DNA of 50,288 nucleotides. Origin: Candidatus Daviesbacteria bacterium (lineage in GTDB: Bacteria > Patescibacteriota > Microgenomatia > Daviesbacterales > UBA10151). The position numbers and the translations under genes were made by a program. The notes beneath the pieces were generated by a model. The model had not been told where the DNA came from. It was given only the letters and a program-made list of their open reading frames with translations, and made no database searches. Each line of letters opens with the position of its first letter. Position 1 is the first letter of the stretch. The stretch lies in the NCBI GenBank assembly GCA_027451625.1, contig DAIDIY010000025.1, positions 1-50,288 on the forward strand, read 5' to 3'. Shown one piece after another: positions 1 through 8,084 of the stretch.

Positions 1-414
1 ACTACCCTGGTTTACTCAAGCATTCCGCCTAAACTTCACTTAGCATGGTATAAATTCCCTTTAAGTCTAACTATCCTTTTTATATGTCTTGCCTTATCCA
101 TGCGGATAAAGGGCAAAGTAGTTCTTAATTGGCTGGCAGATATCCTAAGGTATAACTTAAGGCCTAAGTATTATGTGTTTGATAAAAATGACTCAATTTT
201 TAGGACAATAGACCTGCCTGTATTTGAAAACAAGCCTAAAAAACAAACTAAAAAATCTCTCGTTAAAGAGGAAGCAAACACTCAAGCTCCAGCTTTTTCT
301 GTTCTCGATCTAGTGGTTTTAGAATCTCTTTTAAAAAACAAAAACTACAGCTTTTCTTTAAAAACTAATTCGAAAGGAGGGTTAAATGTGGCTTTTGAAC
401 AAATCAAAAAATAA
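1..414 (+). CDS. PrgI-family T4SS membrane protein, 5' truncated
   Basis: The frame is open from base 1, so the true start lies outside the window; a start at ATG 100 would cut through the conserved part. The visible 137 residues begin with a hydrophobic segment (about residues 19-33, FPLSLTILFICLALS), followed by the motif GKVVLNWLADILRYNLRPKY, which is typical of the end of PrgI-like proteins encoded just before virB4 in Gram-positive and CPR conjugation-type systems. The rest is a charged cytoplasmic tail. The gene overlaps the next one by 29 nt, and virB4 follows, which supports the call. PrgI is thought to be part of the membrane channel. The family call is recognition from motif and context. 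Confidence 0.75.
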   Translation, partial: TTLVYSSIPPKLHLAWYKFPLSLTILFICLALSMRIKGKVVLNWLADILRYNLRPKYYVFDKNDSIFRTIDLPVFENKPKKQTKKSLVKEEANTQAPAFSVLDLVVLESLLKNKNYSFSLKTNSKGGLNVAFEQIKK

Positions 415-1018
415 AACATCATCAAGAAGGCAGATTCAAATAAAAGAGGTTAAAGATGATATTTTAGTTTTACCTAATAATAAGTACCGGGTAATCGTTG
501 AGACATCCAGTATTAACTTTGAGCTGAAAAGCTCTGATGAGCAGGATGTATTAATTGACAGCTTCCAAAATTTTCTCAACTCACTTCCCTGCTCTCTTCA
601 AATACTAATCAAAGTCAGGGAAATAGATATTGACCGATATTTGGAGCAGATATCCAAAAGCAAAGATAAGGAGAAAGAAAAAATCTATAAAGAGCAAATA
701 AATAACTATTCTGAGTTTATTAAAAATCTAGTGTCAGGCAATAAGATCCTTTCCAGAAGGTTTTATATAGTCATTCCTTACCATCATTTAGACAAGAATA
801 AAGACTTCAGGCTAATAAAAGAACAAATCCAGTTAAACCGCGATATTGTTATAAGGGGCTTAGAAAAACTTGGAATGAAAGCAAAACAACTGGATAGTTT
901 GGAAGTATTGGAACTTTTTTACAGTTTCTATAACTCCTCACAAGCCAAAACTCAGGAATTAAAAGGGCAAACTATTCAGGTTCTTTTAGAAAACAATTAT
1001 GCTAAACCTATTTTATAA
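386..1018 (+). CDS. TraC-like small protein of the T4SS cluster
   Basis: A 210-residue protein between prgI and virB4. A strong Shine-Dalgarno sequence (AAAGGAGGG, around 375-383) precedes ATG 386 inside the end of prgI. No transmembrane segment is visible. The sequence has alternating beta and alpha stretches, including a run near residues 30-75 (YRVIVETSSINFELKSSDEQ), and a lysine/glutamate-rich helix near 88-105. This resembles the N-terminal TraC/VirB4-type domain that in CPR genomes is often encoded separately upstream of the ATPase. It overlaps virB4 by 20 nt, so translation is probably coupled. Its function as a VirB4 partner is inference from position. Confidence 0.6.
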   Translation: MWLLNKSKNKTSSRRQIQIKEVKDDILVLPNNKYRVIVETSSINFELKSSDEQDVLIDSFQNFLNSLPCSLQILIKVREIDIDRYLEQISKSKDKEKEKIYKEQINNYSEFIKNLVSGNKILSRRFYIVIPYHHLDKNKDFRLIKEQIQLNRDIVIRGLEKLGMKAKQLDSLEVLELFYSFYNSSQAKTQELKGQTIQVLLENNYAKPIL

Positions 1019-2840
1019 AACTAAAATTAAAAAGACGAGAAGCAGAAAGAAGAAAGTTATTTTGCCTTCGCTTTCTAAAAAGACTGTTACCAAAAAGACT
1101 TTAAATTTTAATTTCGGAGATCAAGACCAAGTTGATTTAATATCTTATTCAGGTTTGGAAGAAAACTCTACCTACCTTCAAATGGGGGATAAGTTTGTTC
1201 GAACACTATTTATCTCCGGTTACCCATATACAGCAAGTACAGGCTGGTTAAATATGCTAGTTAACTTTAACCATAATATTGATATCTCCTACCACATTGA
1301 ACAAATAGATCCGCTTATCGCTTTGCCAAAGTTAAACAGAAAAATAACTGAGCTTGAATCAACTAAAAGAGGGATGCTTAAAGCTGGAAAAGTAATTGGT
1401 TCTGAAATAACAGATCCACTTGAATCTGCTATGGAGTTAAAAGATAAAATCCAAAGAGGGCAAGAGAAACTTTTCCAAGTTTCAATTTATATGACTATTA
1501 CTGCTGATAACTTAATTGATTTAAATAAAATCACTACCTTACTTGAAACTACATTATCAACTAGGCTTTTTTACACCAAAACTGCTACTTTCCAGCAATT
1601 AGAAGGACTTCAATCAATCTTGCCAAGAGCTGAAAACCAGTTAAACCAAAAAAGGAACTTAGATTCATCATCAACTGCCTTAACTTTTCCCTTCGTTTCA
1701 TCAGAGCTAGTCCAAGAGTCAGGGATACTTTATGGAATCAACAGGTCTAATAACTCCTTGGTTATTGTAGACAGGTTTTCTTTAAATAATGCAAACTCAA
1801 TAATCTTTGCCCAGTCAGGTTCGGGTAAATCATATACAGCAAAAGTTGAAATATTAAGGCAGCTGATGCAGGGAACCAAAGTTATAGTGATTGACCCTGA
1901 GCGGGAGTATAAACAACTGGCAAAATCAGTTAATGGGACATATATCCAACTCTCTGCTAAATCCAAAGAAAAGATTAACCCTTTTGATTTTTCAAATACC
2001 TCTTTACCTGGAGAAAACCCACTCTCTGAGCATATCCAAGATTTAACGGAGATAATCTCTTTAATGGTAGGAAATTTGTCTCCTGAGGAAAAAGCAGTCT
2101 TAGATAAAGCTATCATTCAAACATATAAAGATTGCGGCCATTATCTCCATTACGACTACCAGCCAAAAGAAACGAGAGACAACCGAGGCAGGAAAGCTAA
2201 ACCCAAAAGATCCCCACTTCTTAAAGATTTATACAAAACTCTAAAAGACCTCAAGCAAAAAGATTTGTGTGACAGATTAGAACGTTTTGTTAAAGGATCT
2301 CTTTCAACTGTCTTTGATTCTCCTACCAATATTGAGCTTGATAACAGATTAGTAATCTTTGACATTAAAGATTTAAATGAATCCTTAAGGCAAATTATGA
2401 TGATGGTTGTCGCCAACTTTGTTCACTCCCAAGTTAAATCCCATCCGCAAAAAAGGATACTTCTAATTGATGAGGGATGGATGCTGCTTCAGCATGAAGA
2501 ATCAGCGAGATTCATAGCAGGCTTAACAAGAAGAGCCAGGAAATATTACCTAGGAGTAACTATTATCTCTCAACAAGCCAATGATTTCTTATCTCAAGAT
2601 TATGGCAGGGCTATAGCTTCCCAATCAGCTCTACGGGTCTTAATGAAACAAGATACTACAACAATAAAAAAAGTTTCAGAAGAGTTTAATCTCTCAGAAT
2701 ATGAACAAAAGTTCCTGTTAACTTGTGATAGAGGGGAAGCCTTAATTATTGCTGACCAGAACCATGTGGCATTAAGAGTAGTGGCCTCTGAAAAAGAACA
2801 CCCACTTCTGACTACTGATCCTAAAGAGATATATTTATAG
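999..2840 (+). CDS. virB4: VirB4-type conjugation/secretion ATPase
   Basis: A 613-residue ATPase that powers a type IV secretion machine at the inner face of the membrane. Walker A lies at residues 274-278 (AQSGSGKSYTAK, K277). Walker B is at about 487-492 (RILLIDEGWMLL, D491/E492). After it come the arginine-rich GLTRRARKYYLG segment and the TIISQQANDFL motif seen in VirB4/TraC proteins. The N-terminal 250 residues form the less conserved domain (CagE/TrbE/VirB-like). It starts inside the end of the preceding gene, which indicates one transcript with prgI. The C-terminus overlaps a convergent GNAT gene by 6 nt. Length is shorter than proteobacterial VirB4 (about 800) but usual for CPR and Gram-positive forms. 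Confidence 0.92.
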   Translation: MLNLFYKTKIKKTRSRKKKVILPSLSKKTVTKKTLNFNFGDQDQVDLISYSGLEENSTYLQMGDKFVRTLFISGYPYTASTGWLNMLVNFNHNIDISYHIEQIDPLIALPKLNRKITELESTKRGMLKAGKVIGSEITDPLESAMELKDKIQRGQEKLFQVSIYMTITADNLIDLNKITTLLETTLSTRLFYTKTATFQQLEGLQSILPRAENQLNQKRNLDSSSTALTFPFVSSELVQESGILYGINRSNNSLVIVDRFSLNNANSIIFAQSGSGKSYTAKVEILRQLMQGTKVIVIDPEREYKQLAKSVNGTYIQLSAKSKEKINPFDFSNTSLPGENPLSEHIQDLTEIISLMVGNLSPEEKAVLDKAIIQTYKDCGHYLHYDYQPKETRDNRGRKAKPKRSPLLKDLYKTLKDLKQKDLCDRLERFVKGSLSTVFDSPTNIELDNRLVIFDIKDLNESLRQIMMMVVANFVHSQVKSHPQKRILLIDEGWMLLQHEESARFIAGLTRRARKYYLGVTIISQQANDFLSQDYGRAIASQSALRVLMKQDTTTIKKVSEEFNLSEYEQKFLLTCDRGEALIIADQNHVALRVVASEKEHPLLTTDPKEIYL

Positions 2841-3353
2841 ATCTGTAATATAGCGGATTTCTCTAAGTTCAAATTTATCTCTTTTATCTACCTTAGTTTT
2901 ACCTTCGATTCTCCAGCCTTTTGCTTCATACCATTTTTTGCTCTTTTCATTAGAATCTAAAACCCAAAGGGTAGCTTGTGTATATCCTTCAGTTTTTAGT
3001 GTATTTAATAATTGTCCCATTAATTTAGAGCCGACACCCTTATCTGTATATCCAGGGAGCACATATATACCATATAACTCTCCAATTTCCTTGTAAGCAT
3101 CTTCATCTCTACTCACCCCTCCAGTGCACCAACCGACTACCTTACCATCTATATCAGCTACATATGCAAAGCTACCTTCTATGGGATTTTCTAACTGCTT
3201 TTTCCAGCCTTCTGTTCCTTGCCCTACTGATAGATTGTCTAGGTATTCATCAGGGATTTGTCCTTTGTAAGCCTGCTGCCACATTTTTACATGGACATTA
3301 GCTATGCCTTCAGCATCTTTAACTTCTGCAGTTCTAACTACTACTTCTGACAT
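2835..3353 (-). CDS. GNAT family N-acetyltransferase
   Basis: A 172-residue GNAT enzyme that transfers an acetyl group from acetyl-CoA to an unknown amine. The N-terminal motif VRTAEVKDAEGIANVHVKMW is the usual GNAT opening. The acetyl-CoA loop is visible as YVLPGYTDKGVGSKLMGQLL at about residues 94-113, and the late motif LWVLDSNEKSKKWYEAKGW covers about 128-146. The closest general likeness is to the RimI-like GNATs with unknown substrates. It is convergent with virB4 (6-nt overlap) and separates virB4 from the M23 peptidase gene, so it looks like an insertion into the secretion cluster. Substrate unknown. Confidence 0.88.
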   Translation of the reverse strand: MSEVVVRTAEVKDAEGIANVHVKMWQQAYKGQIPDEYLDNLSVGQGTEGWKKQLENPIEGSFAYVADIDGKVVGWCTGGVSRDEDAYKEIGELYGIYVLPGYTDKGVGSKLMGQLLNTLKTEGYTQATLWVLDSNEKSKKWYEAKGWRIEGKTKVDKRDKFELREIRYITDL

Positions 3354-3445
3354 AAAAAGATTATATCAAGTAAATAATAGGTCATAAACTAATTAGCACT
3401 TATCATAGTAATCCTATATAATGCCTTTACCTGTCTACAAGGCAG

Positions 3446-4063
3446 ATGAACCCTAAATTAATATTTACTCTTTGGTCTTTTAGGAATGAACTTAAATTTG
3501 TTATTTTTGCTTTCTTAATTGTTTTATCGCTTCCAATTATCGCAGTTATCATCTTAACCAATACAGGAATCGATGTTGTTTCAGACCACCTTGCTACAGT
3601 TAATACTCAAAACAATACTGTACAAATTCATGATCCGGCAACAGGAGAGGTAGTTAAAGAGATAACACCAGTAGTTGCCTGGCCTGTAAGCGGTGTGGTA
3701 ACTTTAGACTTTGGACAAAATGACCTTCCTTACCAACCATTCCATACAGGAATCGATATAGCTGATCCATATGGGAGAGATGGATCCCCAATTCATCCAT
3801 TTATGGCTGGGAAAGTCATCTATGCTGGTGAGATATTTTGGGGATTTGGGAAACATATCATTATTGATAACGGCAATAATGTTACTTCAATTTATGCCCA
3901 TTTATTTAAAATATTTGTTTACCCTGGAGAGCAAGTAAATATAAACCAGGTAATAGGATTGGAAGGTCACACTGGTTGGGCCACAGGCCCACACTTACAC
4001 TTTCAGATTGATGTTTATGGAATACCAGTAAATCCAAGGACGTTTATATCTAATAATCCATAA
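3446..4063 (+). CDS. M23-family murein endopeptidase, membrane anchored
   Basis: A 205-residue protein with one N-terminal membrane helix (about residues 17-39, FVIFAFLIVLSLPIIAVIIL) and a LytM/M23 zinc peptidase domain. The zinc ligands are visible: H100 and D104 in FHTGIDIAD and H185 in GPHLHFQIDVYG, with H183 as the conserved second His. It probably cuts cross-links in peptidoglycan. In CPR genomes such a peptidase commonly follows virB4 and is thought to open the wall for the secretion channel; here only the GNAT gene intervenes. A -10-like TATAAT lies near 3416 and an AAGGCAG ribosome site just before ATG 3446, so it has its own leadered promoter. Confidence 0.9.
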   Translation: MNPKLIFTLWSFRNELKFVIFAFLIVLSLPIIAVIILTNTGIDVVSDHLATVNTQNNTVQIHDPATGEVVKEITPVVAWPVSGVVTLDFGQNDLPYQPFHTGIDIADPYGRDGSPIHPFMAGKVIYAGEIFWGFGKHIIIDNGNNVTSIYAHLFKIFVYPGEQVNINQVIGLEGHTGWATGPHLHFQIDVYGIPVNPRTFISNNP

Positions 4064-4175
4064 AAATATATCAATATGCAAATAAAACCCGAATATATTA
4101 CAATACTCTTACCTAAAACCTATTAATACTTTACAAATAAATAATATAAGGGTAGGGTAAATATAGAAGTTTGGG

Positions 4176-4207
4176 TGCGGATCTTTTGTCCATGACCCGC
4201 ATTTTTT
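4176..4207 (+). terminator. Probable intrinsic terminator after the M23 gene
   Basis: TGCGGATC (4176-4183) pairs with GACCCGCA (4194-4201) with one A/C mismatch, across a 10-nt loop, and is followed by six T (4202-4207). It lies about 110 nt after the M23 stop in the correct orientation. The mismatch in the stem keeps confidence moderate. Confidence 0.5.
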
Positions 4208-4446
4208 ATCTCCAATCCATCTCCCCTACGTTGAAATTAAGAAGGTTTATGGCAAGAAGAAAGATCTTATCCTAAAATAATACAGTTACAAAGATGTGAT
4301 TGTTTATTTTTGACTAAAGTTCAAGGCTTGTTGTTTTCTTTGTCTTATAGTATTATAAAGTCATCAAAATAAGTATTTTGTAATTTTACATATGTCTTAC
4401 TGGAATAACGAAAGCGGCTCTAACCGATCGGACGAGGAAAATAAAA
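4208..4446. other. Intergenic, no gene seen
   Basis: AT-rich spacer between the terminator and the glycosyltransferase gene. A short plus-strand frame from ATG 4392 overlaps the glycosyltransferase start in another frame and has no sign of being real. GAGGA at about 4434-4438 serves as the ribosome site of the next gene. Confidence 0.5.
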
Positions 4447-5586
4447 ATGAAAATTTTAACCAATATTCAAACTTCGCCATTAGCAGGAATTACACAAACA
4501 TTTGCATCTTTTATCGATTTTTCAGAGAGAAGTAAAAAAAAGAATATTCATATAACAGGAATAAACGTCGCAGGAAATACTGCTCCTACTTCAGGTAAAA
4601 ACTATCAGAAGACAAAAGGAAGATTTACTCTTGTCTCAATGAATAGGAGTTATCCGAACATTCGTGACCTCACCCAAAAAGCAACCTCACTTTCAGAGAT
4701 AGAAGATAGTTATGAAGAGATAATTGAAAAACATAGAGAGATAATTAAAACTCAAAAGCCGGATGTTATCTTGTTAAATGGTACTTATTACAAGCCATGG
4801 TGGCTATATATTGCAAGTAGAGATTTTAATATTCCAATTATTTTGCATTATCATGGGATTTTATCTAAAGAGGTTGCTCATTTAGAAGAAAAACAGCGTG
4901 TATTATTCGAACAAATGGAAAAGTCTTTCGATGAGTCAAGCCTATTTTATATTTTTCCATCTGTCTTAGCCAAGAATGTTGTAGAGAATGAGGTTTTCGG
5001 TCATCCTATAATCCGCTCAGCTATCTTACCTAATTCCATTCCCGGCTACTTTTTTAATATAAAAAGAAATAAGAATAGCCACGGTATTGGTATGGTGAGT
5101 AGATGGTCTGAAGTTAAAAATCCTTTATTTGCGAGAAAGATCGCAAATTATAATAAAAAGCATAACGGCAAATTTGACGTTAACATGGTTACTGATCTTG
5201 CGAAGAGCAATAGACACTATCAGCAAGTAAATGGGTTAGTTAATATCTTATCTCCTATGAGTAATCAACAGTTAGGTCATTTTTATGGAAAAATGAGCGT
5301 GGTGCTGAGCCCCTCAGTTTTTGAAACTTATGGCAATGTCGCTCAAGAAGCACTTGCGTGCGGAACTCCAGCACTCGTGAGTTCTAATATGGGAGTAGCA
5401 GAAACATTTAATAAAGTCGGATTACAGGACTGGATAGTTAATTTTAATTCAGTTCATAATATTTATGAAAAAATTCAAAAAGTAAGTCTCCAAGAGGTTA
5501 ACCCAAGTGTCAAGAAAATTCTTGCCGAGGAATATTCACCTGAGACTATTAATAGCAAATTATTTTCTATTTTTAGATCCATTTAG
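4447..5586 (+). CDS. GT4-type glycosyltransferase
   Basis: A 379-residue protein with the two Rossmann halves of GT-B glycosyltransferases. The C-terminal half (about residues 205-370) begins with HGIGMVSRWSEVKNP and includes SPSVFETYGNVAQEALACG at about 290-310, in which the two glutamates spaced by seven residues are the hallmark of the GT4 nucleotide-sugar site. The N-terminal acceptor domain starts MKILTNIQTSPLAGITQTF and has VILLNGTYYKPWW and IILHYHGIL. It likely transfers a sugar from a nucleotide donor to a surface glycan or lipid. No other glycan genes adjoin it, so donor and acceptor are unknown. GAGGA precedes the ATG. Confidence 0.88.
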   Translation: MKILTNIQTSPLAGITQTFASFIDFSERSKKKNIHITGINVAGNTAPTSGKNYQKTKGRFTLVSMNRSYPNIRDLTQKATSLSEIEDSYEEIIEKHREIIKTQKPDVILLNGTYYKPWWLYIASRDFNIPIILHYHGILSKEVAHLEEKQRVLFEQMEKSFDESSLFYIFPSVLAKNVVENEVFGHPIIRSAILPNSIPGYFFNIKRNKNSHGIGMVSRWSEVKNPLFARKIANYNKKHNGKFDVNMVTDLAKSNRHYQQVNGLVNILSPMSNQQLGHFYGKMSVVLSPSVFETYGNVAQEALACGTPALVSSNMGVAETFNKVGLQDWIVNFNSVHNIYEKIQKVSLQEVNPSVKKILAEEYSPETINSKLFSIFRSI

Positions 5587-5721
5587 CCAGATGTTTAATC
5601 TTAAGGATGAGTTAAGTTATGTACTGTCTAGAAAAAATTACATAAGTTAATTTTTTTAAATTACTAATTCTAAAATAAATATTTATAGTCAAATAATAGA
5701 TTCTAAATAATGACTTTTATA

Positions 5722-5740
5722 CGGTGTGACTTATACACCG
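5722..5740. repeat. Hairpin, probable remnant of an IS200/IS605 end
   Basis: CGGTGT (5722-5727) and ACACCG (5735-5740) form a perfect 6-bp stem with a 7-nt loop. On the minus strand it follows GCCCCTACC and is followed by TATAAAAGTCA. It lies downstream of the decayed transposase on the same strand, where the right-end hairpin of an IS200/IS605 element is expected. Confidence 0.4.
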
Positions 5741-5917
5741 GTAGGGGCTTTAAACGTTTCATCTGCCATTGTTAGATTAGGTGGAGCAATTAGTTCAAAG
5801 TATTAAAGTTTATAAGAATACTAAGCATGTTATTTGATCCTAATTTATCAATACTAATATTAGAAGTCTCAATTAATCAGTCTATTATAAATTTTGATTA
5901 GTCTATCAACTAAGGTG

Positions 5918-6260
5918 TTCAAAAATTACTGTCTCCGTCCCATTTGTTAACTGTTAAGGTATAATACCCATTTGATCAAAACCCTCATCTCTGAAGTTCC
6001 TTTTTACCTCTGGTACTTGTCAATAACTTCTTTCCCTGTGATACTTTTGGTTACTCGCACTGCTTTGGTTGGAAGGTACATCAGAATCGATTGGACCAAA
6101 AAATACACATGATCAAAATCTATTCCTACTTCCAAAAAGTGAATATCAGACCTTTTTGCTACCTTCAAATGAGTATCTTCGATAACCTTATCAACTAATA
6201 CTATTTTATAATGCTTAATGGTACAAAATCACATTGATATGATAGATCTTATGAATATAT
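5918..6260 (-). pseudogene. Decayed IS200/IS605 TnpA transposase
   Basis: No single frame is intact, but the minus strand, with frame changes, reads as a Y1 transposase. The segments are YHINVILYH (about 6210-6240), then after a frameshift KIVLVDKVIEDTHLKVAKRS, DIHFLEVGIDFDHVYFLVQS and PTKAVRVTKSITGKEVIDKY, and further frameshifted pieces (EGFDQMGII, then VNKWDGDSNF) down to about 5918. The expected HUH motif (HVH) reads HVY, so even the metal site is lost. It is an old relic and no TnpB partner is visible. Confidence 0.75.
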
Positions 6261-6327
6261 ATTCTTCTTTCCAGCAATATACCCCTTTTTCGAGACAAGG
6301 ACTTTAGAAGAGATCTTAAAGAACAAC

Positions 6328-6753
6328 TTAAATTTTATGGTTTGGTCGAGGAAGGGGCAATCTGTAAGCTATCTTAGGATTTTTATCAAAATCACTAACC
6401 AGATGTAATGATACAGCATATCCTACATCGGTATTGCCCAAAAAATAATCCGGATTTTGTAGATCAAGTGATAGTTTATTCCACTGCTTAAAATCATTCG
6501 TTTCAAATATCTTAGGACTGACGTCTATGCGTTTTCTGCCTCTAAAGGCTAGTAGCCATCCTGGTCGGAGAGAATAATAGACCGTAAATTCATCAGAAGA
6601 TTCTCGTTCAGGGACAAAAATTCCTAAACCTGTGAGGTATCTGTTAGCAGGGACTCTATCCCCATCAAAAGATGTTACTGTTTCAAGACTCCACGCTTGA
6701 CCTTCAAGAGGATGTCCTGTTATATGATATGATTCTATATCTAACCGAGCCAT
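6328..6753 (-). CDS. Hypothetical protein, 141 aa
   Basis: Not recognised. A soluble 141-residue protein without membrane segments, beginning MARLDIESYHITGHPLEGQA. It is rich in aromatic residues and short beta-like stretches (FTVYYSLRPGWLLAFRGRK, about residues 56-74), and ends in a proline-rich basic tail (YRLPLPRPNHKI). It lies next to the IS200/IS605 relic and stands alone on its strand, so its context gives no hint of role. The frame is complete and looks coding. Confidence 0.6.
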   Translation of the reverse strand: MARLDIESYHITGHPLEGQAWSLETVTSFDGDRVPANRYLTGLGIFVPERESSDEFTVYYSLRPGWLLAFRGRKRIDVSPKIFETNDFKQWNKLSLDLQNPDYFLGNTDVGYAVSLHLVSDFDKNPKIAYRLPLPRPNHKI

Positions 6754-6858
6754 AAGCTAACCGTAATCATACTATTTCCTATAAGACATTTCAATTCAAT
6801 TAAACATGGATTATATTTATGCTCAAGATATAAAACGATATTTCAGAAAGAAAAAGAG

Positions 6859-7206
6859 TTGTATATAATCACCAGAGTGGATGAACATTTAAAGTTAATC
6901 TTAAAGTTTATACGAAAAAGAGATTGGGAAAAATTTCACGATCCTAAAAATCTTGCTATTTCATTGGTTTTAGAGGCTTCAGAGGTTTTACAAACGTTCC
7001 AATGGACCAAGGATAATAATTTACCTGAAGATAAGCTAAATGACATTAAAGAAGAATTAGCTGATGTATATTATTGGCTACTTTTATTATCAAATAAGCT
7101 AAATATTAATTTAGATCAAGCATTTTTAGAAAAAATGAAAAAGAATAAAAAAAAGTATCCAGTAGACAAAGCTAAGGGCAAGTCCACTAAATATAACAAG
7201 TTATGA
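6859..7206 (+). CDS. MazG-type nucleotide pyrophosphohydrolase
   Basis: A 115-residue all-alpha enzyme of the MazG/dCTPase-like group that hydrolyses (d)NTPs to monophosphates and pyrophosphate. The metal-binding motif is visible as LEASEVLQTFQW (about residues 33-44, E..E) followed by KEELADVYYWLLLL (about 63-76, EE..D). The opening ILKFIRKRDWEKFHDPKNLA matches the small housekeeping form (DCTPP1/RS21-C6-like). The frame starts with TTG 6859 after AAAAAGAG; GTG 6877 is an alternative start and would give the more usual N-terminus VDEHLK. The C-terminus is lysine-rich. Confidence 0.85.
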   Translation: MYIITRVDEHLKLILKFIRKRDWEKFHDPKNLAISLVLEASEVLQTFQWTKDNNLPEDKLNDIKEELADVYYWLLLLSNKLNINLDQAFLEKMKKNKKKYPVDKAKGKSTKYNKL

Positions 7207-7375
7207 GACTATCCGTAAATTATGATATTTATAACTTCGCTTCAGAAATAAATCTGTATATTTAAATTTTGAGATATTTTCAAAATCTTATAAAATTTAA
7301 ATGTTGAATTGAATAAACCAATTAGACCGTTATGGAAAAATTGTATAAACTCAAATAGTAGTAATAATAAAATCT

Positions 7376-7948
7376 TCAAAAATTTGAGTTAACTGAGATT
7401 TTCTCTAAATCCTTTAAATATTCATTAGCAAATAATATTCCTATTTGTGTCCTTTGATCCTGAGAATCTCCATTCTTTACTTTGTTCAAAGCTTTTCCAA
7501 AAGGCATCGTTTTTAAAATAATTTTTTCAGTCTCATCATAAGATACATTATTCAACAGCTGCACATTCAATGCCAAAAAGATATATCCTTTCATATTAGA
7601 AAGTCCATTACCTAACCAATGTGAAGGCAACTCAACCCAGTCTGTGGCAACAGCCCCTGTTTCTTCTTTCAGCTCCCTTTTAGCAGCTTCTAAAGGATTT
7701 TCACCACTCTCCAAAGTCCCGCATGGAATTTCTATTGAAGACTCTTCTATGGGATATCTCCATTGTTCAACGAGAAGAATTTTATTATCAGTAGTTAATG
7801 CCACAACTGCTGCATATCCGTTATTTTCCAAAACTAAATATTCTCCTTCCTTACCTGAGGGATTGATTACCTTATCATTTCGTATTGTATAACCAAACTT
7901 ATTTTTATAAATAGCTCTCTTCTCAAGCGTTTTCCAAGGATTTTTCAC
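7376..7948 (-). CDS. Nudix hydrolase, ADP-ribose pyrophosphatase-like
   Basis: A 190-residue Nudix enzyme. The box G-x5-E-x7-RE-x2-EE-x-G is complete at about residues 77-98 (starts GTLESGENP, ends RELKEETGA). The upstream stretch YAAVVALTTDNKILLVEQWRY and the phrase SIEIPCGTLE are typical of ADP-ribose and sugar-nucleotide pyrophosphatases of the NudF type. It would clear ADP-ribose or similar toxic nucleotides. The start codon is GTG (7946-7948 on the minus strand). Exact substrate cannot be read from the sequence. Confidence 0.88.
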   Translation of the reverse strand: MKNPWKTLEKRAIYKNKFGYTIRNDKVINPSGKEGEYLVLENNGYAAVVALTTDNKILLVEQWRYPIEESSIEIPCGTLESGENPLEAAKRELKEETGAVATDWVELPSHWLGNGLSNMKGYIFLALNVQLLNNVSYDETEKIILKTMPFGKALNKVKNGDSQDQRTQIGILFANEYLKDLEKISVNSNF

Positions 7949-8084
7949 AAATTAATTATACTACTTGAGATTTCCTGAGATTAGAAATATCAAAACATAA
8001 ACAAAATCACTCAATAAGTAGCATGCCTTGACTGAAAAAGGTGTTAATATTAAACTAGTTTTTCCATAAGGTACCAAGTCTTAA

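Noticed and set aside
1730-2872. Several long minus-strand frames inside virB4, and similar ones inside uvrA and the 669-aa gene
   Set aside because: They are antisense shadows of genes with clear family motifs and show no motif of their own.
4392-4530. Short plus-strand frame starting MSYWNNESGSN
   Set aside because: It overlaps the well-supported glycosyltransferase start in another frame and has no ribosome site.
6807-6869. Small frame MDYIYAQDIKRY before the MazG-type gene
   Set aside because: About 20 codons long, no ribosome site, and it ends inside the next gene's start.
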